Source: an uncultured Capnocytophaga sp. (GTDB lineage: Bacteria > Bacteroidota > Bacteroidia > Flavobacteriales > Flavobacteriaceae). Taken from it: a stretch of 42,962 bases of DNA. Shown in pieces: positions 32,147 through 41,200 of this stretch. The notes under the pieces are model-generated. The model had not been told where the DNA came from, searched no databases, and worked only from the letters and a program-made list of their open reading frames with translations. The DNA lies in NCBI RefSeq assembly GCF_938029845.1, contig NZ_CALHGG010000018.1, positions 1 to 42,962 of the forward strand, given 5' to 3'. Each line of letters opens with the position of its first letter. The first letter of the stretch is position 1. A program made the position numbers and the translations under genes.

Positions 32147-32664
32147 TGCTTATCTAAAAGGTAGTGATAGAATTTTTCAAAGATAATCTTGAACCAGGCT
32201 GTATATTGCTCTGGTGCCTGCAGAATATCCTCTTTGATAGCTTCTAAGGAAAGCCATTTCCAAGAAGCTACTTCTTCAGGATTTATCTGAGGTTGAGCAT
32301 CACTATAACCCACCAATACATGGTCATATTCATGCTCAGTAAGCCCATTGTCAAAAGGGGCTTTGTATATAAAAGAAAAGACCTCCTCAAGAGGAACCTG
32401 CATCCCCATTTCCTCCTGTAAGCGTCTCTCCCCTGCTTGCAGATTCGTCTCGCCTGCTCTAGGATGGCTACAGCAGGTGTTTGTCCAGAGATTGGGAGAA
32501 TGGTATTTGCAAGAGGCTCGTTGTTGCAAGAGTACTTCTTGTTTGGAATTGAATATAAAAACTGAAAACGCTCGATGCAGGAGTCCCTTCTCGTGCGCTT
32601 CCATTTTCCCCATAAGCCCTATAGGCTCATCCCTTTCATTGACTAAGATAACTTGTTCTTCCAT
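32143..32664 (-). CDS. idi: Isopentenyl-diphosphate delta-isomerase, type I
   Basis: 173 residues from the ATG at 32664; a TTG three codons earlier is less likely. Nudix-like type I IDI: the metal/catalytic region LWTNTCCSHPRAGE contains the active-site Cys and a His ligand. RRLQEEMG is the degenerate Nudix helix. The second catalytic Glu region is LTEHEYDHVLVG. It interconverts IPP and DMAPP for polyprenyl synthesis, consistent with menA two genes upstream. It lies 5 nt after the DUF192 gene and overlaps the membrane-protein gene by 4 nt. Confidence 0.95.
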   Translation of the reverse strand: MEEQVILVNERDEPIGLMGKMEAHEKGLLHRAFSVFIFNSKQEVLLQQRASCKYHSPNLWTNTCCSHPRAGETNLQAGERRLQEEMGMQVPLEEVFSFIYKAPFDNGLTEHEYDHVLVGYSDAQPQINPEEVASWKWLSLEAIKEDILQAPEQYTAWFKIIFEKFYHYLLDKQ

Positions 32665-32669
32665 AAGTA

Positions 32670-33218
32670 TCAATCAATGAGTGATTCAAAAGTCATATGA
32701 TCTCCCTTGGCAAGTCCTAGTTTATCGGATAGCCCTCCATTGATCTCCAGCACATACATGGCATCTCCTTCCGAAGGGCGTGAAGTCTCTGAAAGAGGCT
32801 CTGCATTCTTAGCAATACTTACGATTTCTTTTTCCTTATTCAAATAGATGATATCCAAAGGAATATAAGTGTTGTGCATCCAGAACGAACGTGGTTTCTC
32901 CTCGTGGAAGACAAAGAGCATCCCTTGGTTCTCTTTCATTGATTTTCGGTACATCAGTCCCAATTCTGTTTCCTGTGCAGTACGAGCAAACTCTATTTCA
33001 AAAGTTTTGATAAGGGTACCATCTTCCTTGTAAAAAGAAAGATTCCCTTCATGCTCAAAAGGAGGTTCATATTCCTTTATTTCTTCTGGTGTAATGATTT
33101 GTTGAGGAAGGTTATCTGAACTTCCTTGTCCAAAAAAATAGGGAAGTATCATGGCTAAAGCAACCAATACAAGCCCCCCCATAAGGATATTAGTAAAATG
33201 TTTTCTAAAAAAATCCAC
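32670..33218 (-). CDS. DUF192 family membrane-anchored protein
   Basis: 182 residues. One N-terminal TM anchor (about 10-30) and a DUF192 domain (about 60-180) with the family pattern EFARTAQETELGLMYRKSM, GMLFVFHEEKPRSFWMHNTYIPLDIIYL and VLEINGG. DUF192 proteins are small beta-barrels in the envelope with no settled function. This is the first gene of a tight three-gene run with idi and the six-TM protein. Confidence 0.88.
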   Translation of the reverse strand: MDFFRKHFTNILMGGLVLVALAMILPYFFGQGSSDNLPQQIITPEEIKEYEPPFEHEGNLSFYKEDGTLIKTFEIEFARTAQETELGLMYRKSMKENQGMLFVFHEEKPRSFWMHNTYIPLDIIYLNKEKEIVSIAKNAEPLSETSRPSEGDAMYVLEINGGLSDKLGLAKGDHMTFESLID

Positions 33219-33274
33219 TTATAATAATTATTAATTGTTAATTGTCAATGGTTAATGCACTGTGTCATTAGTCA

Positions 33275-34174
33275 TTATATAAGTTTTCCCACAAAGAATA
33301 AAACACTCATCAGAAAAGTAGAGAGTGCGACTACCTTCAGTTGGGAATCAAAAGCCCTAGGCTCTTTTACAGCTCTTACATAGAAAAGATGAAACACCAA
33401 GGGCACAAAAGCTATGATATACAATGCCTTATAACGAAACTCAAAGGAGAGTATTGTATAGAGCATCATAAGACACATAGCTACAATAATAAGCAAATAA
33501 TGATAATACTTGGCTAAAGAAAAGCCTATTTTTACAGGAATAGTATGCTTACCCATCTGCTTGTCGTTCTCTATATCACGCATATTATTGAGGTTCAAAA
33601 CCCCCATACTAAGCATACCACAAGCAGAAGCAGGAAGCAATACAAGGGCATCAAAACACTGCGTATAAAGCATATAAGACCCCATTACGCTTACCCAGCC
33701 AAAAAAAATGAATACAAACACATCGCCTAAGCCCTTATACCCATAAGCCGACTTGCCTACTGTGTAACGAATAGCGGCAAAAATAGCAGCTCCACCCAAC
33801 AGGGTAAAAATAAGCGCCAATCCCCATTGCTCCCTAAAAGAGAGCACAATGAGTGCAAGTGCTGAAATAGCCGAGAGTACAGCCGTTACCACTACCACTC
33901 GCTTCATTTCCTCAAGTGACATAGCTCCCGTTTGTATAGCTCGTTTGGGACCTATACGATGCTCATTGTCTGTTCCTTTTTGAGCATCTCCGTAGTCGTT
34001 AGCATAGTCAGAAAGCACTTGGAACAACACAGTAGTAAGCAAGGCTAAGAGAAAGATATCCCAGCGAAAAGCTCCTTGCCCATAAGCAATAGCTGAGCCT
34101 AGTATAATCCCAGACATGGAAAGCGGCAGCGAGCGCAAGCGAGCTGACTGATATAAGCTATGGAATGTAATCAC
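33275..34174 (-). CDS. menA: 1,4-dihydroxy-2-naphthoate polyprenyltransferase MenA
   Basis: About 299 residues. I chose the GTG at 34174 because MITFHSLYQSARLRSLPLS then matches the usual MenA N-terminus; another GTG at 34210 would overlap the porP/sprF-like gene by 26 nt. UbiA-fold integral membrane enzyme with the two Asp-rich motifs DYANDYGDAQKGTD (about 60-75) and NNMRDIENDKQMGKHTIP. It joins the polyprenyl chain to DHNA, giving demethylmenaquinone. The nearby idi feeds the same isoprenoid pool. Confidence 0.93.
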   Translation of the reverse strand: MITFHSLYQSARLRSLPLSMSGIILGSAIAYGQGAFRWDIFLLALLTTVLFQVLSDYANDYGDAQKGTDNEHRIGPKRAIQTGAMSLEEMKRVVVVTAVLSAISALALIVLSFREQWGLALIFTLLGGAAIFAAIRYTVGKSAYGYKGLGDVFVFIFFGWVSVMGSYMLYTQCFDALVLLPASACGMLSMGVLNLNNMRDIENDKQMGKHTIPVKIGFSLAKYYHYLLIIVAMCLMMLYTILSFEFRYKALYIIAFVPLVFHLFYVRAVKEPRAFDSQLKVVALSTFLMSVLFFVGKLI

Positions 34175-34184
34175 AATAATGTTA

Positions 34185-35144
34185 TTATCTTTCAGTACAG
34201 TTACAACCACCGATACCTTGGAACATGTCTATACCGAGGGTAATCATGTGGGTACCTGAGTTATAGGAGCGTATAGCGTTTAGGTTAAGACCGTAGCCAT
34301 AAGCGAAGTAAAATACGCCTTTCTTAAGCCCTAACATAGGTCCCACACTCAGTGGCTTGAACACCTGATCATTGATAAGACGAACCGTAGCTCCTGCCCA
34401 GTAATAGTCCTCATAATCAAACCAACGGAACTTCAGATTCACATCCGTTATAGAACGACCATCCCCCTCTAAGTATTGCGCAAAAACTGAAGGTTCCAAC
34501 TCCCAGTTGCTACTAGGATTCTTCTTATAACGATAACCCGCATAAAGGTTGTAATTCCTCAAGTTCGTAGGCTCCTTGATATCAAACATCTCCTTGCTCT
34601 TATTTAGGATATTAGTAGCCGAAAGACTCGCAAATATCCCCTTATAGCGGTAGAGTACACCCACCTCAAAGTTATGGTTGATCGTAGAACGGTTATCCGT
34701 TACCCCCAAGTCCGCCATAGGACGTCCCGCATCGGTGAACTTGTCTATGTCTATACGAAAAGAATTCACTATATATGAGATACCAAACGACACAAAATGA
34801 CTGTCATAACTATCCAATGTCAAGTGGTGAGAGAAAGTGAACTTACCACCCATCTGCTTGGTGTAGCCATTACGGTCGTTATACAAGGACAAGCCCAATC
34901 CACTGCGGTTACCCAATCGCATATCTCCCGATAAGCTCTGGTAATCAGGTGCCTCCTTAATACCTACCCATTGGCTAGTAGCCGATAGGCGCACTCGTAC
35001 ATTGTTCCCTATACCCGCATAAGTGGGCATAATCAAAAATTCACTGTCGGCTAAGTACTGATTCCCCGCAGGTAACTGCAATTCTTGCCCAATCACACTC
35101 GGCATGCCAAATAGCACACATATGTATAACGCTAGTTTTTTCAT
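34185..35144 (-). CDS. PorP/SprF family type IX secretion membrane protein
   Basis: 319 residues. The signal peptide (about 1-19, SVIGQ) is followed by the PorP/SprF pattern: QYLADSEFLIMPTYAGIGNNVRVRLSATSQWVGI, then GLGLSLYNDRNGYTKQMG, FGISY, and NRSTINHNFEVGVLYRYKGIFASLSATNI, all strands of an outer-membrane barrel. In Flavobacterium johnsoniae SprF is encoded next to the mobile adhesin SprB and is needed to get it to the surface. Here the gene is directly downstream of a type B adhesin gene on the same strand, so the same partnership is likely. The 130-bp gap holds low-complexity repeats. Confidence 0.93.
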   Translation of the reverse strand: MKKLALYICVLFGMPSVIGQELQLPAGNQYLADSEFLIMPTYAGIGNNVRVRLSATSQWVGIKEAPDYQSLSGDMRLGNRSGLGLSLYNDRNGYTKQMGGKFTFSHHLTLDSYDSHFVSFGISYIVNSFRIDIDKFTDAGRPMADLGVTDNRSTINHNFEVGVLYRYKGIFASLSATNILNKSKEMFDIKEPTNLRNYNLYAGYRYKKNPSSNWELEPSVFAQYLEGDGRSITDVNLKFRWFDYEDYYWAGATVRLINDQVFKPLSVGPMLGLKKGVFYFAYGYGLNLNAIRSYNSGTHMITLGIDMFQGIGGCNCTER

Positions 35145-35163
35145 TATTCCTTTTTTAATTCTT

Positions 35164-35262
35164 TTAGTTGTCAGTGGTCAGTGGTTAGTAGCTAGTGGTT
35201 AGTTTTTAGTTGTTAGTGGTTAGTTACTAGTGGTTAGATACTAATTACTAACCACTAAGAAC
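35164..35262. repeat. TTAGTGG-type low-complexity repeat with hairpin
   Basis: About 100 bp of imperfect copies of AGTGGTTAGT/TTAGTTAC between the adhesin stop and the porP/sprF start. At its adhesin-proximal end, 35228-35237 and 35248-35257 form a 10-bp stem. On the minus strand this hairpin would be transcribed just after the adhesin stop. Confidence 0.7.
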
Positions 35263-35274
35263 TAATCACTCTTT

Positions 35275-38200
35275 CTATCTAAATAGTGTAAAGTGTCCTT
35301 TGAACTCTCTTTGATCATTTTCTTCACCCAAGGTGATGATATACCAGTAGTCGCCCGTTGGTAGTGCCTTACCATTGTAAGTACCATCCCAAGTATCTCT
35401 ATTGGTGAGTTCCTTGAGCAAGCGACCATAACGGTCATAGATCTGAGTGAGGATATTTGGATACTGCTGGATATTACGTGGTGACCATGTGTCATTCTCT
35501 CCATCTCCGTTAGGAGTAAAGAAACGTGGTATTTCTATATCTACATAATCCACATAGAATACCTCTTGAGCCGTACAACCCTTGCTATCCTCTACCTTCG
35601 CCTCTATTCGCTTCTTAAGCTTATTATCGCTCGGATCCACTCCCTCTGGGTCTTGTACGCGTACTATATAAGTACTTTCATTACCCTTATGTACCCCATT
35701 GAAGTAGAATACATAATCCGGTACCCCATTCTTTCCTAAGAGTCTTAACTCATTAAGTCCTGGTACAGTCGATGGGTCTTTGATCAAGCTTAACTTCTCT
35801 ACCACTGGTATTACCACCGGATTGGTTTCTCCCTCACATGTGGTGGAAGCATCACTATAATAGAGCTTAATTGTCTGTGGCAAAGACGATGGTTTCACAC
35901 TGGCATGACTGCGGTTGATTCTCACCTGCGCTCCCTGACCTGAGCCTGTAGCAAAGGCATGGCGCGTAGTGCCTCCATCAAAGGAGTAACGCATCTTAGC
36001 ATAATCCACCGTAGCATCATCAAAGGTGATCACTACATTACCATCATAAGCATTATCTGAACAGGTATCCTCATAAGCAGCCTTCACAGTTAAGTTCGGT
36101 GCTGCCGTCAAGGAGAACAAGTCTGAGGCTCCTGGACACTGCTTACCATCACTAGCTCTTACACGGTAGTTTACCCCTGGGGTGAGTCCATTGATCGTAT
36201 ATGGCAACATGCTTGTCCTTACATCTGGGTAAGTCTTCACTACCACATCCGTATCTGCCTCTACCAATTCTAAGCTATAAATAAGCTCCGCTGGTGTACC
36301 CGATGGTGAACCCTTAGGTACTGTTGGCGTTCCTCCAGTTACATTTACCTTCACATGTCCTGTATCTCCATAACATACTAGGGCTGAAGCATCTGTCTTA
36401 GTTACTTTCACCTCTGGTGGGTTGGCTATGGTAAATTGTTGTTCCTTAGTACAGTTCCAACGATCTCTTACCACCAAGGTATAGTTACCCGCAGGCAAAT
36501 TAAAGAACTCATTGCTAGTCTGTAATGGACGTATCGCACCTCGCTCTGAGTGGTACAACTCATAATAGTACGTTGTCTTAGGCTGTGCTGCTGTCGGATC
36601 ATCATAAGCACCTCCTCGTGTATTCTCTATCTTCAAATAAGCATCTTCCACACCCTTACAAGATACCATCGGTATCACTGGCGGATCATAGTCTATCGGA
36701 TCTGGCTTAACCACATCTTTCACTACCTGTTGGAAGGTCTGATCACAACCCCAAGCATCTTCTATTCGGAAGTCAAACTTCGCTCCTGGTGCATTCGCTC
36801 CCGGTACTCCCGTGAAGAGCCAACGGTTATATACCTCTTGTGCTACCTGCGTATGGCCATTGTCACCTGTCATGGTAATCTTATAAGGTACTACCCCTCC
36901 TACAACTTCTATCGATATCTCTCCACTACCTGTCGCACTACAATCATCTGGCACCTTCAACTTCGCTGTTACAGCTATTGGCTGATCTGCCTGACGTATG
37001 GTAAAGTTCGCCGGTATCTTCGTTACACAGCCTGTACTGGTTGAGGTAGCCACCGCTGTATAAGCTCCATAAGGCAATGTGCTAAAGTCCACTGTAGCTT
37101 GTCCTGTTGGTGCTGTTACTCGTTGGGTATAAGCAGGATCTGTAATACCTGTTATATCCACTACAAAGCCTTGAGTGGCTTGATCCACGCCTCCACTATT
37201 TTCCAAGTCTAAGTCCGCCAAAGTGAAGGTGATCTGTCCTGTATTGTCTCCATAACACTTCACCGGTTTCTCTAAGGTCGCTGTCAAGGAGAATGTATTC
37301 GGATCTTGTACCTTATATGTATCTCCATACACCACACAACCTGTTTCCTCATTGGTAGCTACCACCGAGTAGTTACCCATAGGTACACCTGTGAAGGTAT
37401 GACTCACCGTAGCTGTTCCTGATCCCGCTGTAATTATCTGACTCTGGTGAGAGCCATCTGCTACATTTCTTAGCGATAAGCTAATACGTACATCCTTGGT
37501 CGGTACTGGAGAGAGGGTAGCTGATACCGCTATATCTTCTCCGGCATTACAAGTGATATCCTTCACCTCCGTAGCGGTTACTTGTGTAACTTTTACAAAT
37601 GGATCTATCGCTCTATCGGCTGGGAATGCAAAGGTTTTAGGTGAACAACTATATTGTGCATCTGCTACCTGTAGGGTATAAGTTCCTCCGGCTTCATCAT
37701 CTATACTGAACTTAGGCTCTAGAAGGTCTATATTACCCGTCACTGGAGTACTTCCCTTGAGTAAGGTAAAGCGATACACACCACTACCTCCCGTTACTGC
37801 CGTAACTGGTAACTCAAGCTTAGCTACCAACTCCTGATCTGCACTACACTTGAACTGAGTAGCCTGAGATTGCGTCATATCAGCCGTTATTTCCTTCACT
37901 CCATAGATCTTCACCTCTGCTGTTGCCTTACATCCGTTGGCTCCTTCCACCTCTATAGTGTAGATCACCCCTCGCACATGTCCGTACAAGCCCTTGAAGG
38001 TTACCTTACGACCTGATGGATCTATCGTTACCTTCGCATTGCTAGCAGTAACATTTGTATAATGAGTCAATGAAGCCGCAGCTAAAGTAATCACTGTATT
38101 ATCATCCGCATAACGGGCTTCCTTCACTGTATATTTCATAGGCAGCTGGGTCTCTGGTGAGGCCAAGAATGTGGCCATACCTCCACCATCTACCTCTCCT

Positions 38201-41200
38201 AATTCCGCATTTGGATTGAAACACTTAGAATCAGCATAGGTTTGCAAAAGCAATATCGGTAATACCTTCTCCCTTACAGTAACTGTACGAGAGAATGGAC
38301 AGTCTGGATACTTCACATCCACAATCTCTAACCTATATTTACCTGCCTCACTCACTGGTATAGTAAAGTCTGCAGTAGATCCCAATGATGTATCATTCAC
38401 TACCACTACATCACTTCCTGTTACCTCTCTTAGAAGTCGGTAGACATAGCTATGTGCTGGGATAGTCACATTGGTTATATTCGTTATCTTTATCTCTCCA
38501 TTGCCCGCGCTACCTGATTGACAGGTAATAGGCTTACTTACTGACAAGTTAAAGGCTGGCTTACCAGTGAAAAGAAGCTGTGCGGTATTGTCTGATGGAC
38601 ATACATTCTGATCATAAACCTTGATCTCACGAGCTGAAGCATCAGCATATGCCCTAAAGATACGTCCTACATACACCCCTGGACTCTCTTCTACAATCGG
38701 TAAAGGTTGTTTAGCCGATTCTACGCCTCCGGCAGGCTTGATTGTGTAATAGTGTAAGCCTCGACCTACCTGACTCAATTTCACCAATACGGTATATTCC
38801 GTACCTGGTACACATAAGTTCTCTATCTCTACACTGTCTATGTGTGGTGTCTTATCTTCCTTGATATCCACCTGTTGGCTTACATGACAGTCATTGGCAT
38901 CTCTCACATGTACATACCATGTTTGCTGACCTGGTGGTGATGGGGTTACTACCTTTATCTTCTTATCAGCCGTTTCAAAGGTCTTATCCAACACTAACTC
39001 AGGGCTGTTGGTCGTTACTATCTCTGCCTCACCCCAACTTGTCCTCGGATCTGTATTTGATGTGGTGATCGTATAACGATAAGGTGGCGTACCTTCCTTC
39101 ACCTTGATTCGTACCTGTGCCGTAGCATTACAAGAAGCATTCTTGATAAGCTCTACATCTACCATCGCTAGTGGCTGTGGTGATTTGTTGACCATAAAGT
39201 TCTTACTGCCTATCACACAGTTCGGAAGCGCATTGTTCTTTACCAAAAGTACATAACGCTTACCTTCTTGTACCCCTGAGGTTATTGTTTGAAGAATATC
39301 TGCCTTACCTGCAGTCACTCCCGCACTTCCGTTGGCTATACGACCTGCAAGTGGTGAATTAGCTATATTCAATGGGTATGGATAGAGTTCCCAATCTATA
39401 CTTGTCACTCCTGTCAATCCTGTTACGGTGTAATCCAATCTCAATTCCGTTCCACAAAGGTTCGGTTTGCGATTCTCTGTAATTGGAGCCGTAAATACAG
39501 GGTGGTTCTCTGGCTTAACTATGGTTATACAACCTCTATAGTTAGCTACAACAGAGTAATCTATACCTGCTTGTAAATCTATCTCTACCGTTACCTTCTT
39601 ATTGTTTCCTGTTCCTGAGGTCTGATAAGAAGCCGTAGGTACCCACTGCTGTGCTCCATGTGCAAGCCCTGCATCATAAATAGCCAATCGTAATTGGGTC
39701 TCATCTATGGCAGCTCCGTCTTCTCTGAACTCGAATTTTACTCTATTCGTGTTACAGTTTATTACGGTCTGTGATACACGCTTCACCTTCAAGGACGTAC
39801 CATCAATACGTATCTTAGCGCCTTCTACCATACAGCCTGTGCTGAGGTTTACCACCGCTGGATAGTAATCTCCCTCAAGAAGGTTTTCAAAAAGGAATGT
39901 TCCTGAAGTACTATTAGTAAAGTCCTCCTTAGCTGCCTTGGCACCACTGTTAGGATGCATCTGTGCCAAACCTATCAGATTACCACCATTATCCTTTCTA
40001 TATAAGCCCAAACGATAGTTGCTTAACAAAGTAGTGCTAAAGGTAAGTCTTACTTCCCCTAACTTACTAACCAAAGTCTCACAACGAACATCTTTCTTAT
40101 CTGAAACATTAAGTGTTGGAGCTGGCTTCTCTGTTACCTCTACCAATTGGTATGCCTTACAATCCTTCGCATCTGAAAGCTCTACTAAGTAGTAACCCTT
40201 GGCAAGTCCTTGACCATTCCATTTGGCGGCTGCAAGCGCATTTCCCTTAGTGCCTGATGCATCTGATTCGTATATCTTTATCGTATAAGGGGCTACCCCT
40301 TTGGTTCTATCTATCGCAGTCTCTATAGGTAGGTATACTGAGCCATTGAATACTCCTATTACCCCATCTGATGAGCCCGCACAGTTGATCTCACTGCCCG
40401 ATAACCCTGGTGAGGCTATAAAGGATGGTATCTCAGCTACCACTTCCTCTGAGGTGATTTGCTCACAGCCTCTAGCATCTGTCACACGGAAGTGATATAC
40501 CCCTTGTGTCTTTATCGTAACTCCATACTTGGTTATTGCTCCCACATTAGGCGTACCAAAGACTACATTACCTCCATCATTGTCCGACATCGGATTATAA
40601 CCCATTGGATCAGAGGCTTGACCTCCACGTTTCCACTCTACTGTATATCCTCCCGATATCTTCGTTCCTCCTTTGACTGCTATCTCTATAAATTCTTGTG
40701 CATTTTGTGCACATTTAAATTGGTTATCTGAGGTATGTCCTACTTCCAATGCATCACTAATGGTGATTTCTATCGGTGCAGGTAACTTACATCCTAAGCG
40801 GTCTCTTACTTGTATCTTATAAGCGTTCGCTCTTGGTGCCAAACCATCAAACTCATATTGAGTCGGGTTGGCTGGATCACTTAACCAATTATTATTTCCA
40901 TCAAGCTCAAATTCATAGCCTCCATTACCTGTAAGCGCCTCTACCATAATGGTTCCTGTACCACTCGGTGCCAAGCACAACGTACCATTGGCAGTAGCAG
41001 TCACCTCTATCTTCGCTGGTACATAATAGGATACCTCTGGAGTCAAACAGCCATTGGCGTCTTTTACTCTGAATCGGTAAGTCATGTTATCTACCAAACC
41101 TTTACCTTCCCCTACATTACCTGTCCAATCAGCAGCAGTTGTTATATCCACAAAGTCTGGATCCGATGGCTTCTTCGCCTGCAAGGTGTATGACCCATTT

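Noticed and set aside
32665..32673. TTG start for idi overlapping the DUF192 stop
   Set aside because: The ATG at 32664 gives the usual IDI N-terminus and a clean 5-nt gap.
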